DNA of 50,589 nucleotides from an uncultured Erysipelotrichaceae bacterium (GTDB lineage: Bacteria; Bacillota_I; Bacilli_A; RF39; UBA660): NCBI GenBank assembly GCA_902767365.1, contig CACXGX010000046.1, forward strand, positions 1 to 50,589, in the 5' to 3' direction. The notes beneath the pieces are model-generated. The model worked only from the letters and a program-made list of their open reading frames with translations. It searched no databases and was not told the origin of the DNA. Every line of letters begins with the position of its first letter. The first letter of the stretch is position 1. A program made the translations under genes and the position numbers. Shown here piece by piece: positions 35,551 through 44,978 of the stretch.

Positions 35551-37116
35551 ATGATAGAATATGATTTTGTAAATATGCCAATCGTTGATATAGTTAACAG
35601 AATAATTATTTATGCATCTCAACACAAAGCAAGTGATATTCACTTCGATCCAAGAGAAGATTGTATGATGATTAGAATGAGAATGGATGGTCGATTAAAA
35701 GATCATGCAAAAGTTCCAAAAATGTATGAAAAGAACTTAGCAACCAGAGTAAAACTAATATCAAAAATGAACATAACAGAAACTCGTGTACCACAAGACG
35801 GTGCCATCAAAGGTATAGTTGACGGAAGAGAATTAGACATGCGTGTATCTGCACTACCAACTAATGAAGGAGAAAAAATAGTTCTCCGTCTTTTGGACTA
35901 TAGCCAAAGCTTAAACGGAATTGAAAGCTTAGGTTTTGCACCACATAACTTAAAAAAGATTGAAAGACTACTTGATATACCAAATGGAATTATCCTTGTT
36001 ACAGGAGCTACTGGATCAGGAAAATCTACTACTACGTACTCTATGTTATCAGCGTTAAATACAGAAGATAGAAACATAATTACCGTTGAGGATCCGGTCG
36101 AAATGAACATTGAAGGAATTAACCAAGTATATGTTAATTCAGAAATAGGATTGACATTTGCAAGTGCCTTAAGATCTATCTTACGTCAAGACCCAGACGT
36201 TATACTAATCGGAGAAATTCGTGATAGTGAAACAGCTCAAATAGCAGTTCGTGCCGCAATTACAGGACACTTAGTATTATCAACAATACACACCAATAGT
36301 GCCCTTAATACAATTGAACGTCTTCTAGATATGGATGTTGAAAGATATTTGCTATCAACTGCCATGAATGGAATAATATCACAAAAATTAGCAAGAACAC
36401 TTTGCCCTGATTGTAAAAGAAAAAGACCAACAACAAGTTACGAAAAACAAATATTTAGTAAAATGTTAGGACAGGATGTAAAAGAAGTATATGAGCCAGT
36501 TGGATGTGAAAAATGCAATAGAGGTTTTAGAGGAAGAATTGCCCTACATGAAGTTTTATTCTTAACTGATGCTTTACGTGAATTAATAAATGATGAAAAT
36601 CTCGATAAAGAAGAACTTAAAAAAGCAGTATATTCTGGAGACACTACTACTCTACTTCAAGATGCATTACAAAAAGTTGTTGACGGATACACTACATTCA
36701 AAGAAGTATATAGAGTTGTAGATATCGACTTCGACTTAGAAAGAAGTATTAGAAAAGAAGTACGTGAAAAAGAACAAGAAAATAACAAGAATGAAAAACT
36801 TGAAGTTATTGACTTGTATGATACAAAAGATACAGGAATTCATTTAACTGATGAAGAAATAAATAAAATTAAAGTTAAAGCAAAAGAAGATGCCGAAACC
36901 AAATATAATAAAAAGAAGATTGTTGATAATGATTTAATAGATATATTTGAAGGAATAGAAGTATCAGAAGATAACAAAAAAGGAGATAAGAAAGACAAAA
37001 AAGAGAAAAAAGATAAGAAAGAAGAGAAAAAAGAAGACAAAAAAGAAGACAAAAAGGAAGATAAAAAGGAAGATAAAAAGGAAGATAAAAAAGAAGATAA
37101 GAAAAAGGAGAAATAA
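35551..37116 (+). CDS. PilB/GspE-type secretion/pilus assembly ATPase
   Basis: A 521-residue hexameric ATPase that powers type IV pilus, type II secretion or competence pseudopilus assembly at the inner face of the membrane. It has an N2-like domain with HKASDIHFDP, Walker A GATGSGKSTTTYSM, an Asp box, Walker B VILIGEIRDSETAQ, a His box (LVLSTIHTNSAL), and the zinc-binding pairs CPDC and CEKC. The N-terminal N1 domain is short, as in ComGA. The last 120 residues are a charged extension ending in a KKED repeat. The ATG at 35551 is preferred to the GTG at 35545 by spacing. No inner-membrane platform gene is adjacent. Confidence 0.92.
   Translation: MIEYDFVNMPIVDIVNRIIIYASQHKASDIHFDPREDCMMIRMRMDGRLKDHAKVPKMYEKNLATRVKLISKMNITETRVPQDGAIKGIVDGRELDMRVSALPTNEGEKIVLRLLDYSQSLNGIESLGFAPHNLKKIERLLDIPNGIILVTGATGSGKSTTTYSMLSALNTEDRNIITVEDPVEMNIEGINQVYVNSEIGLTFASALRSILRQDPDVILIGEIRDSETAQIAVRAAITGHLVLSTIHTNSALNTIERLLDMDVERYLLSTAMNGIISQKLARTLCPDCKRKRPTTSYEKQIFSKMLGQDVKEVYEPVGCEKCNRGFRGRIALHEVLFLTDALRELINDENLDKEELKKAVYSGDTTTLLQDALQKVVDGYTTFKEVYRVVDIDFDLERSIRKEVREKEQENNKNEKLEVIDLYDTKDTGIHLTDEEINKIKVKAKEDAETKYNKKKIVDNDLIDIFEGIEVSEDNKKGDKKDKKEKKDKKEEKKEDKKEDKKEDKKEDKKEDKKEDKKKEK
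37022..37102. repeat. 12-bp coding repeat (KKED tail)
   Basis: About six tandem copies of a 12-base unit encode KKED at the very end of the ATPase gene, preceded by related KKDKKEK units. Copy number is likely to vary by slippage. Confidence 0.8.
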
Positions 37117-37130
37117 ATTTCTCCTTTTTT
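37102..37130. terminator. Terminator shared by the ATPase gene and tmk
   Basis: AAAAAGGAGAAA and TTTCTCCTTTTT form a 12-bp stem with loop TAAA, the first three bases of which are the ATPase stop codon. T-runs occur on both strands, and tmk ends right at its right edge, so it probably ends both convergent genes. Confidence 0.88.
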
Positions 37131-37803
37131 ATTCAGTTATTTTTAAATATATTTCATCATTAATATCTTCAATAGACCTTAATTTATTGTCTTTAATACA
37201 TTCAATTGTATCCCAGTTATATAGTTGAGATAATTCTACATAAGCACGTTCTGCATTCTTTAAGTGTTCAGGACTTTTTTCATGTTCATCAAGAAATTCT
37301 CTATTTTTTTCTAATTCTTTAGTAAAATCATATGGAACATGTAAAAAAATTGTTTTATCTGGTTTAGGAAGTTCCAACAACCAATATTCTAATTTATCTA
37401 TCCATTGATACATATAAAATCTTTCATCTTTATCTTGAATTTTACATCCTTGATGAGCAAGATTACTTGTAACATATCTATCAAGAATAACATAGTATCC
37501 ATCATCAACATACTTTAATACTTTGTCTATATTATATTTTCTATCAGCAGCATAATATAAACAAGCTATTTTAGGGTCAAGATTAACTGCACTTTCAAAA
37601 AAACTTTCACATATTTCAGGTTTACCAAGATATGCTCCACCAACTATTTTACCTGTTGGAGTATCGTAACAAGGGAAACTCAAAGAAACACATTTCTTAC
37701 CATCTTTTTTTAATCTTTCAACCAATAAATTAGATTGAGTTGCTTTACCTGAACAATCAGTACCCTCAATTACAATTATTTTACCTCTTTTCTCATTATC
37801 CAT
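37129..37803 (-). CDS. tmk: Thymidylate kinase
   Basis: A 224-residue dTMP kinase that makes dTDP for DNA synthesis. The P-loop is VIEGTDCSGKATQSN, slightly unusual (Ala in place of Ser/Thr after the lysine, with Thr following). The DRY motif is VILDRYVTSNLAHQG and the LID-like Arg region is KNREFLDEHEKSP. The length is normal. GGAGAG precedes the start. The thyX-like gene lies directly upstream but a terminator separates them, so the two steps of dTMP to dTDP synthesis are neighbours without an obvious shared transcript. Confidence 0.9.
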   Translation of the reverse strand: MDNEKRGKIIVIEGTDCSGKATQSNLLVERLKKDGKKCVSLSFPCYDTPTGKIVGGAYLGKPEICESFFESAVNLDPKIACLYYAADRKYNIDKVLKYVDDGYYVILDRYVTSNLAHQGCKIQDKDERFYMYQWIDKLEYWLLELPKPDKTIFLHVPYDFTKELEKNREFLDEHEKSPEHLKNAERAYVELSQLYNWDTIECIKDNKLRSIEDINDEIYLKITE

Positions 37804-37839
37804 AATTTACTCTCCATTCTTAATATATTTTATCAAAAT

Positions 37840-37864
37840 AAAAAGAAAGTAGCAACCTACTTTC
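37840..37864 (-). terminator. Terminator of the thyX-like gene
   Basis: GAAAGTAG and CTACTTTC form a perfect 8-bp stem with a 4-base loop, followed on the - strand by five T. Its first arm ends the thyX-like stop codon. Confidence 0.82.
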
Positions 37865-39120
37865 TATACTTTACGAGTACCGTCTATTCCTTCCTTCCAA
37901 CCACATGGATTAGGACATTCATAATTTCCAGTTTGACATCTTCTATGACCTATAAAAGGTTTTAACAATTTTGCCTTAGGATGATTCTCTTTTTCCAAAG
38001 TTTGATATATTTTTTCCGCAGTCTCAACAGTATTTTTAAATGTTTCAAGTTGAACATGAGAACAATCTCTTTCTTCCATTTTCAATACATAATCATCAAC
38101 ACATCCTGTCTCATGAATAGTATATAACTCAGCCATTGGGAATTTATCTCTTATAGATTCAAAATCATCTTTGAACATTTCTACAAGATCAGGATGAGAT
38201 ACTATCAATGGTGGAATAAAACAACCACTATGCGGTTTTCTTTCTAAACAATATCTACCTCTTCGATGTCTTTCGTATTGAGCAAACAAAACTGGTGTCC
38301 CCAAATATGTAATTGAATTAGACTCCCCAAATTGTTGAGGTAATTCATCTAAACATTCTCCGAAAATATGCAATTTTCTATGTTTTCTATTCGACTGCAA
38401 TCTTTCATCCAAAAGATTTAATCTTTCACATTCTTTAATAAACATTTCAAAATCTTGGGAAAGTCTTTTAGCAAAATCATCCATATTAGTTTGATTCATA
38501 TAATCTTTCATCCATGATACAATTCTATTTAATTGAGCAAGAGGAACTGTATAAACCATAGATGTATTAATAAAAACAGAACACATATATCTAGCATTCT
38601 CTTGAGCCTTGGTTTCAATTTCAGTATAACTTTTTTCACCATTCTTTTTTGTTCTAACTAAATTAGGATATTCAGCAAGTATTAAATCATAAAAAATGCC
38701 ATACCATTTTTGATATAATTCAATTTCTTTTTCAGACAAATTACAAGACTCTGGACTAATTGTAGTATATCTTAAACTTCTTTCACTAGTAGCATACTGC
38801 CCTTCATTATTTAAAACCATATTCAACATTTTTGAAGAATCTTCTAGATGCATTCCAATATTGATATGTTCAAATATAGATTGATGCTCATCATGAGTCG
38901 TTCTATTAATCCTTCTTTCAGTAACTTCATCACTTTCACCAAAAGATGCTAATAAACCATTTTCATTGTAACAAATTCCTCCTACTTGACCACAAAACTT
39001 CATTGCTGTATTTAAATCAAAAGTTGCATCTGGAAGATAAAAATGTTTTGGATTATCATCCTTTGTTAAAATAAATGGTGTATTTCTAAGTAAAGTAATT
39101 TTTAAATTAGATAATTTCAT
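37864..39120 (-). CDS. Long, divergent FAD-dependent thymidylate synthase (ThyX-like)
   Basis: 418 residues, nearly twice the usual ThyX length. The first half looks like ThyX: HDEHQSIFEHINIGMHLED (residues 76-94), SERSLRYT (112-119), and AQENARYMCSVFINTSMVYT followed by the long helix around 200. The RHR half of the ThyX signature is not in its normal place. An RHR motif instead appears at 284-286 in the second half (FAQYERHRRGRY), which ends with HRRCQTGNYECPNPCGW, resembling the RxCxxxQ end of ThyX. It probably makes dTMP from dUMP with methylene-THF and FAD. tmk lies next to it, and GGGAGG precedes the start. Confidence 0.75.
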   Translation of the reverse strand: MKLSNLKITLLRNTPFILTKDDNPKHFYLPDATFDLNTAMKFCGQVGGICYNENGLLASFGESDEVTERRINRTTHDEHQSIFEHINIGMHLEDSSKMLNMVLNNEGQYATSERSLRYTTISPESCNLSEKEIELYQKWYGIFYDLILAEYPNLVRTKKNGEKSYTEIETKAQENARYMCSVFINTSMVYTVPLAQLNRIVSWMKDYMNQTNMDDFAKRLSQDFEMFIKECERLNLLDERLQSNRKHRKLHIFGECLDELPQQFGESNSITYLGTPVLFAQYERHRRGRYCLERKPHSGCFIPPLIVSHPDLVEMFKDDFESIRDKFPMAELYTIHETGCVDDYVLKMEERDCSHVQLETFKNTVETAEKIYQTLEKENHPKAKLLKPFIGHRRCQTGNYECPNPCGWKEGIDGTRKV

Positions 39121-39137
39121 AAGAACCTCCCTATTAT

Positions 39138-39740
39138 CTACATTTTAGACTCATCTATAACATTACTGTCTTTATCAAAATCAAGATTAATAAATCTTCT
39201 ACTAGCTAAATAATCACACATATGAACAAACTTTTCCATTGGAGCTTTTGGAATAGGCAAAACAACATCGCTATACTGATTAGTATTCCAAGGTCCCATA
39301 TGACTTGCTACAGCATTAGCCATTTTTTCAAGTTCCTCTTCATTCATATTAAGTTTATCTTTATTTTCTTTAGCATAATTACTAGCTAAAATTGGATGAT
39401 CAAACCTAGTATATTTTTCATGTTCTTTTCCATATTTTAATCCATCATGAATTAACAACGCAATAATTATTAAATCTTTATCACGGCTACTATATGGTTT
39501 CCCAATTATGGGATTAGACAACAATTCATAAGCAAACTTACAAGCAGATTTAACATGTCTTGAAAGACCACCTTCCCCAGCTGCATATTTAGGATGATAT
39601 TTACCAGTACTAGATGCATCTACTTCAAAAAAATAATCTGGTAAATGACTAACTAAATATTTAGCATCACTTCTTAAATCATCATCATTTATATACAAGT
39701 ATTCATTAGAAAATACTTTTTCTTTATCTTTTTCACTCAC
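39138..39740 (-). CDS. HD-domain phosphohydrolase-like protein
   Basis: 200 residues with a compact HD domain: a first histidine in GGLSRHVKSACKFAYE, the His-Asp pair in ALLIHDGLKYG, a further His in VASHMGPWN and the distal Asp in MCDYLASRR. This full metal-binding set suggests an active phosphohydrolase, perhaps on nucleotides or RNA ends. The GTG start at 39740 is chosen because GGAGG sits eight bases upstream; it overlaps the end of hemW by 8 bases. Position next to thyX and tmk hints at nucleotide metabolism, but the substrate cannot be read from the sequence. Confidence 0.8.
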   Translation of the reverse strand: MSEKDKEKVFSNEYLYINDDDLRSDAKYLVSHLPDYFFEVDASSTGKYHPKYAAGEGGLSRHVKSACKFAYELLSNPIIGKPYSSRDKDLIIIALLIHDGLKYGKEHEKYTRFDHPILASNYAKENKDKLNMNEEELEKMANAVASHMGPWNTNQYSDVVLPIPKAPMEKFVHMCDYLASRRFINLDFDKDSNVIDESKM

Positions 39741-40839
39741 TATTACTACCTCCAATAAAATTAACTAATATCGAATTAGATATATATAACTTATCTTCTG
39801 GAATATAAATGTATTCTCCATCATCAATTAACATTTTATTCTTAACTAAATTAATTATATCAAAATTATCCTCTATGGAAGATAAAAATTTATTAAAAAA
39901 TTCTTTTTTACTAACGCCATTAATTTTTCTAAGTCCAAGAATCATTTCATATTCCATATCTAACTTAAAATCTATTTCTTCACTTAAATAATCATATTTA
40001 CACTCATTATACTTACTAATATTTTTAGTGTTAGTATAACGACATTTATCAATATAACCAGAAGCACCCAACCCAAAACCATAGTACTTTTCATTATTCC
40101 AATAAACCATATTATGCTTTGATTCATAACCATTTAAGGCAAAATTACTAATCTCATAATGATTAAAACCATAAAATTTTAAATATTCAACTATCTTGTA
40201 ATACATTCTAGACTCTAAATCTTCATCAATAGGAGTAACTTTATCAATAAAAATTCTAGTATGTTCTTCAATAATTAAAGAATAAATAGAAATATGTTTA
40301 GGTCTTAAATTAACAACAAAAGATAAATCAGATAACACTTCATCAATTGTTTGATTAGGAAAAGCATACATTAAATCGATATTAAAATTATCAAAATATT
40401 TTCTTATAAGTTCTATTTTTCTTAATACATCATTTTTATTACAAAATCTGTTTAAAAAAGGCATAAACTTATTATTAACCGTTTCTATTCCAACGCTTAT
40501 ACGATTAACTTTATTCTTTTTAAAAAGTATTAATTTTTCTTCTGTTATGTCATTTACATTAACCTCTATAGTAAATTCATAATCACTAGATAAATCTATT
40601 CTTTTAATTATATTAAATAATTTTTCTAATTGATTAATACTAAGACAACTAGGAGTGCCCCCACCAATATATAAAGTTTGAATTAATTCATTTTTATATC
40701 TAAAATTTATTTCTTTTTCCAAAGAATTAAGATATTCATTAACCCATTTGTCATTATATAAAAGTTTACAAAAATCGCAATAAGAACAAATAGAAGAACA
40801 AAAAGGTATATGTATATAACAACTATGTATACTATTCAT
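39733..40839 (-). CDS. hemW: Radical-SAM heme chaperone HemW
   Basis: A 368-residue radical-SAM protein of the HemN/HemW family. The N terminus has [20 protein letters not shown] with the CxxxCxxC iron-sulfur motif; Gly-rich [11 protein letters not shown] follows, and [10 protein letters not shown]. HemW rather than the oxygen-independent coproporphyrinogen oxidase is favoured by its short N terminus and its location directly after lepA, the Bacillus order. The start is placed at 40839, with 40845 also possible, and lies inside the lepA end. No other heme-synthesis gene is seen here, so its heme role is inferred. Confidence 0.88.
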   Translation of the reverse strand: MNSIHSCYIHIPFCSSICSYCDFCKLLYNDKWVNEYLNSLEKEINFRYKNELIQTLYIGGGTPSCLSINQLEKLFNIIKRIDLSSDYEFTIEVNVNDITEEKLILFKKNKVNRISVGIETVNNKFMPFLNRFCNKNDVLRKIELIRKYFDNFNIDLMYAFPNQTIDEVLSDLSFVVNLRPKHISIYSLIIEEHTRIFIDKVTPIDEDLESRMYYKIVEYLKFYGFNHYEISNFALNGYESKHNMVYWNNEKYYGFGLGASGYIDKCRYTNTKNISKYNECKYDYLSEEIDFKLDMEYEMILGLRKINGVSKKEFFNKFLSSIEDNFDIINLVKNKMLIDDGEYIYIPEDKLYISNSILVNFIGGSNSE

Positions 40840-42634
40840 TTTCATCCATAGATAATACACTCATAAAAGCTTCTTGTGGAAGTTCAACACTACCAACTTG
40901 TTTCATACGTTTCTTTCCTTCTTTTTGTTTTTCAAGAAGTTTTCTTTTACGAGTAACATCTCCTCCATAACACTTTGCAAGAACATCCTTTCTTAAAGCT
41001 TTAACTGTTTCTCTTGCTATAACATGATTACCTAAAGATGCTTGTATAGGTATTTCAAACAATTGTCTAGGAATTGATTTTCTTAAAGATTGTACAACAT
41101 TTCTACCACGATTATAAGCAAAATCTTTATGTACAATAACAGATAAAGCATCAATTACTTCACCATTTAATAAAATATCCATTTTAACAAGATCACTTGG
41201 TTTATAACCAATTAACTCATAGTCAAAAGAAGCATACCCTTTAGTATAAGACTTAAGCTTATCAAAAAAATCATACACTATTTCAGATAAAGGTAACTCA
41301 TAATGAATATTTACTCTAGTAGGATCAATATAATCCATTCCAATATAAATACCACGCTTATTTTGACATAATTCCATAATTGGTCCGATAAATTCACTAG
41401 GAGTAAAGATACTAGTTCTTATATATGGTTCTTTAATTTCCTTTAAAACAGTTTTATCAGGCATTTTATTTGGAGCATCTACCATAAATGTTTCACCATT
41501 AGTAAGTAATGCTTCGTAAACAACAGATGGAGCTGTAGTAATTATTTCAATATTAAATTCACGAGTAATACGCTCTTTTATAATATCCATATGTAAAAGG
41601 CCTAAAAAACCACATCTAAATCCAAAACCAAGTGCCGTTGACGTTTCCGGTTCAAATACTAAAGATGCATCATTAAGTTGTAATTTAGACAAAGCATCAC
41701 GTAAATCTTCAAACTTTGATGATTCAACAGGATAAAGTCCACAAAAAACCATTGATTTCATTGGTTTATAACCAGGTAAAGGATCTTTAGCAGGATTCTT
41801 TAAAAGAGTAATTGTATCTCCTACTTTAACATCACTAATACTTTTAATACTAGCAGATATATAACCAACTTCTCCACTAGATAAAGAACTCTTTTTTACT
41901 TCCCATGGATTCTTAATATATAAATCAACCACTTCATATGATGCACCAGTTTCCATCATTTTTATTGTATCTCCAACTTTTAAAGATCCATTAAAAATAC
42001 GAGCCGCAATTACAACTCCACGATAAGAATCAAAAATACTATCAAATATTAATGCTTGTAAAGGAGAATCATTATCCCCTTTAGGACAAGGAATTTTCCT
42101 AACAACTTCATTAAGTAATTCTTTTATTCCAACACCAGTCTTTGCACTAGTAAGAATAATTTCATCTTCATCAAAACCAATTAAATCGATAAGTTCTTTT
42201 TTTACTTTCTCTATATCAGCATTAGGTAAATCTATTTTATTAATAACAGGAATAATTGTTAAATTATTATCAAGTGCTAAATAAAGATTAGCAAGAGTTT
42301 GAGCTTCTATTCCTTGAGCAGCATCTACAACTAAAAGAGCACCCTCACAAGATGCAAGAGATCTTGAAACTTCGTAAGAAAAATCTACATGTCCAGGAGT
42401 ATCAATTAAATTTAGCAAATATTCTTCATCATTACAAATATATTTTAAAGATGCAGTATTAAGTTTAATAGTAATACCACGTTCTCTTTCAATATCCATA
42501 CTATCTAAAAGTTGTGCTTTAGCTTCTCTTTCACTAACAGCATGAGTTTCTTCAAGAATTCTATCAGCTAAAGTACTTTTTCCATGATCTATATGTGCTA
42601 TAATTGAAAAATTTCTAATATGACTTTTATCCAT
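40832..42634 (-). CDS. lepA: Elongation factor 4 (LepA)
   Basis: A 600-residue ribosome-associated GTPase that back-translocates stalled ribosomes or aids initiation and 30S maturation. G motifs are [14 protein letters not shown] (G1), ERGITIKL (G2), DTPGHVDF (G3) and NKIDLP (G4). The C-terminal LepA-specific domain is present ([20 protein letters not shown], basic and conserved). The length is normal. AAGGTGAT precedes the start. Its stop codon overlaps the hemW start. Confidence 0.98.
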   Translation of the reverse strand: MDKSHIRNFSIIAHIDHGKSTLADRILEETHAVSEREAKAQLLDSMDIERERGITIKLNTASLKYICNDEEYLLNLIDTPGHVDFSYEVSRSLASCEGALLVVDAAQGIEAQTLANLYLALDNNLTIIPVINKIDLPNADIEKVKKELIDLIGFDEDEIILTSAKTGVGIKELLNEVVRKIPCPKGDNDSPLQALIFDSIFDSYRGVVIAARIFNGSLKVGDTIKMMETGASYEVVDLYIKNPWEVKKSSLSSGEVGYISASIKSISDVKVGDTITLLKNPAKDPLPGYKPMKSMVFCGLYPVESSKFEDLRDALSKLQLNDASLVFEPETSTALGFGFRCGFLGLLHMDIIKERITREFNIEIITTAPSVVYEALLTNGETFMVDAPNKMPDKTVLKEIKEPYIRTSIFTPSEFIGPIMELCQNKRGIYIGMDYIDPTRVNIHYELPLSEIVYDFFDKLKSYTKGYASFDYELIGYKPSDLVKMDILLNGEVIDALSVIVHKDFAYNRGRNVVQSLRKSIPRQLFEIPIQASLGNHVIARETVKALRKDVLAKCYGGDVTRKRKLLEKQKEGKKRMKQVGSVELPQEAFMSVLSMDENE

Positions 42635-42672
42635 ATAATCACCTTCTAACTACAATATTATAATATTTTGAT

Positions 42673-42701
42673 AAAAAAAAGAAAAGATAAATAATCTTTT
42701 C
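42673..42701 (-). terminator. Terminator of the 100-residue gene
   Basis: GAAAAGAT and ATCTTTTC form an 8-bp stem with a 5-base loop, followed on the - strand by about eight T. It begins three bases after the stop codon. Confidence 0.82.
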
Positions 42702-42703
42702 AA

Positions 42704-43006
42704 TTAATTAAAACGACGGCTATGTTTTTCCTCTTCATCACCATAATAAAATTTATCATAAAGTTTATTAATAGCAATAGCAACAGTTTGTCTAGCATAT
42801 TTTCTTTTGTCTTTCATTACTTCAGGCAATTCATATTTAGGATCATAACATTGAATAGCTAAATCCATAATCTGATATAAATCTTGGTCAGATAAATTAT
42901 TATCTCTAACGTATAATGAAGCCTCCATAACCATTTTATTATAAAAATCTAATGGAATTCCATTCTCTCTAGCAACTTCTCTTAATTCATCAATAACTTC
43001 ATTCAT
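42704..43006 (-). CDS. Hypothetical protein, 100 residues
   Basis: A small, mostly helical, soluble protein: MNEVIDELREVARENGIPLD, DFYNKMVMEASLYVRDNNLS, then DKRKYARQTVAIAINKLYDK and a basic tail HSRRFN. No family was recognised. GAGGTG before the ATG and a terminator right after the stop support it as a real gene. It lies 25 bases downstream of murE, probably in the same transcript. Acidic and basic faces could suit protein binding, but no function is proposed. Confidence 0.78.
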   Translation of the reverse strand: MNEVIDELREVARENGIPLDFYNKMVMEASLYVRDNNLSDQDLYQIMDLAIQCYDPKYELPEVMKDKRKYARQTVAIAINKLYDKFYYGDEEEKHSRRFN

Positions 43007-43031
43007 TTTTTACACCTCTATATTTATTATA

Positions 43032-44441
43032 CTAGTCTTTTTCAAAAAAACTAGTAATTTCGTCATAATCATTATATGGTAGATATTTATCTTCTATTGC
43101 CATATAATTATCTCTACCTTTCCCTGCTACTAAAACTATATCATTATCTTTAGCAATAGATAAAGCCTTATTTATTGCTTCTTTTCTATTAATAATTCTT
43201 TCATAATTATCTTTATTACTATTAGAAACTAAATCATCTATAATACTATTTACATCTTCATATCTAGGATCATCCATAGTAAAAATAGTATAATCAGAGT
43301 TATCAAGTACAACTTTCCCCATTTCTTTTCTTTTTTCTTTCTCACGCCCTCCAGCACTACCAGTAACAGTAATTATTCTTCCTTTTTTAACTTTATTTAA
43401 ATAATTATATAATTTTGTAAAAGCATCAGTTGTATGAGCATAATCAAGAATAATCTTATATTTTTGACCAAAATCTAAAAATTCACATCTACCTTTAGGT
43501 ACAGTTATATTACTAATTCTATTTATAATATCTTCAATAGAATAACCTAAAGACAAAAGTGTAAGAAATGCTGCACATAAATTATATATATTATATTCTC
43601 CCACTAAAGGTGACACTATATCAAATAAATTGTTATCATACTTTAAAGTAATAAAAGTTTTATCAATATATTCCTTACATTTAATTATTTGAAGATCAGC
43701 TTCTTTTTTACCATAAGTTAATATTTTCCCTTTAGAAACTCTTTTAAAATCATTAAAATACTTATCATCAACATTTAAAATAGAATATCCATTATTTTTA
43801 ACTTGTTTAACTAATTCTTTCTTACAAGATAAATAATTATCTAAAGTTTTATGAACATTCAAGTGATCTTCAGTAACATTTGTGACAATACCTACGTCAA
43901 ATGTAATATTAGTTAATCTATTTCGAAAAAAAGCTTCACTAGAAGTTTCCATGCTTATAATTTGGCAACCATCATCTTTTAACCATTTAAAATATTTATA
44001 CAATCGATCAGAATCTGGAGTTGTATTTTTTATAGTTTCATTAATATTATCAGATCTAATACCATTCGTACCTATATAACCACAAATTGATCCAATCATA
44101 TCTTTAATAATTGATGCAACCGTTGTTTTACCATTAGTACCTGTTACACCTATTATAGTAAAATAGTTTTCATCATAATCATAAAATTTTTGACATATTT
44201 TAGATAATTCTAGATTGGGATTTTCAACGTATATTAAAGGAACATCAATTTCAATTTTTTTGTTTGTAACAACAGCTGCTGCACCATTTTTTATAGCTTC
44301 ATCTATAAAATCATTACGATTGGTTGTAACACCATTAACGCATACAAATAAATCTCCATCTTTTACTTCTTTCGAATTAATTTTGATATCTTTAATTAAA
44401 ATATCAGGAAAATTTGAATATAATTCATTTAATTTTTTCAT
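43032..44441 (-). CDS. murE: UDP-N-acetylmuramyl-tripeptide synthetase MurE
   Basis: A 469-residue Mur ligase that adds the third amino acid to UDP-MurNAc-L-Ala-D-Glu in peptidoglycan synthesis. It has the N-terminal UDP-binding region, the ATP loop IGVTGTNGKTTVASI, ETSSEAFFRNRL, the conserved TVPKGRCEFLDFG and ILDYAHTTDAF. The specificity motif is DDPRYED, close to the DNPR motif of meso-diaminopimelate ligases, so mDAP rather than lysine is likely. Its presence shows a walled cell. GGTGAG precedes the start. Confidence 0.95.
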   Translation of the reverse strand: MKKLNELYSNFPDILIKDIKINSKEVKDGDLFVCVNGVTTNRNDFIDEAIKNGAAAVVTNKKIEIDVPLIYVENPNLELSKICQKFYDYDENYFTIIGVTGTNGKTTVASIIKDMIGSICGYIGTNGIRSDNINETIKNTTPDSDRLYKYFKWLKDDGCQIISMETSSEAFFRNRLTNITFDVGIVTNVTEDHLNVHKTLDNYLSCKKELVKQVKNNGYSILNVDDKYFNDFKRVSKGKILTYGKKEADLQIIKCKEYIDKTFITLKYDNNLFDIVSPLVGEYNIYNLCAAFLTLLSLGYSIEDIINRISNITVPKGRCEFLDFGQKYKIILDYAHTTDAFTKLYNYLNKVKKGRIITVTGSAGGREKEKRKEMGKVVLDNSDYTIFTMDDPRYEDVNSIIDDLVSNSNKDNYERIINRKEAINKALSIAKDNDIVLVAGKGRDNYMAIEDKYLPYNDYDEITSFFEKD

Positions 44442-44467
44442 AAACTCACCATCAATATAACAATATG

Positions 44468-44493
44468 AAAAAAAGTATCAATTAATGATACTT
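44468..44493 (-). terminator. Terminator of the third prepilin gene
   Basis: AAGTATCA and TGATACTT form an 8-bp stem with a 5-base loop, followed on the - strand by five or more T. It starts at the last base of the TGA stop codon. Confidence 0.85.
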
Positions 44494-44909
44494 CACTCTT
44501 CTACACATAATTCATTATCTGTAACATAATTATCGCAATATAAGCAAACTTTAAACTTATAATTTAAATTACCTCTATTTTCAACTCTTACAAAACTTTT
44601 TTCAGTATTACAAGAACCTTTATCATCCAATTTAAGTGGATCAATATAGCCTTCATTAATTAAATCATCTAATTTAATAATTGTAATTTTACCTTTTTCT
44701 GGAGCTTCACACCTAGTAGAATTGTTACCAATACACTCTAATACAGCATTTGTAGCAGCATCTTCTACACTTTTTTCATATGTTAAAAATGTAGTAAGTC
44801 TTCCTCTACCTATATACTGAGTGACACTTGGAACTGCAATAATTCCTATAATACCTATAACCACAACAACACCAAGCATTTCAAATAGTGATAATCCTCT
44901 ATTATTCAT
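44493..44909 (-). CDS. Prepilin-like protein (major pseudopilin candidate)
   Basis: 138 residues beginning MNNRGLSLFEMLGVVVVIGI, a type IV prepilin leader with Gly-1, Leu+1 and Glu+5, followed by a hydrophobic helix and a small exported domain with several cysteines (LECIGNNSTRCEAP, KVCLYCDNYV). The ATG at 44909 has AGAGGTG upstream; longer versions have no such signal and overlap recO. It has its own perfect TTGACA promoter and ends in TGA plus a terminator, so it is a single-gene unit between recO and murE. It probably works with the ATPase at 35.5 kb, by inference only. Confidence 0.82.
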   Translation of the reverse strand: MNNRGLSLFEMLGVVVVIGIIGIIAVPSVTQYIGRGRLTTFLTYEKSVEDAATNAVLECIGNNSTRCEAPEKGKITIIKLDDLINEGYIDPLKLDDKGSCNTEKSFVRVENRGNLNYKFKVCLYCDNYVTDNELCVEE

Positions 44910-44934
44910 ATAAACACCTCTACTCTCATTATTA

Positions 44935-44963
44935 ATTGTAAACGTAAGACAACAAGGTGTCAA
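44935..44963 (-). promoter_or_regulatory. Sigma-A promoter of the third prepilin gene
   Basis: On the - strand a perfect TTGACA (44958-44963) and TACAAT (44935-44940) are separated by 17 bases, 25 bases upstream of the start codon. It is one of the best promoters in the window. Confidence 0.8.
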
Positions 44964-44978
44964 TTTAAAAAAGTAAAT

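Noticed and set aside
44468..44495. TGA read as tryptophan, as in many Mollicutes
   Set aside because: TGA ends the prepilin gene right at a terminator and also ends yqfD before VanZ; tryptophans are TGG and no gene needs read-through.
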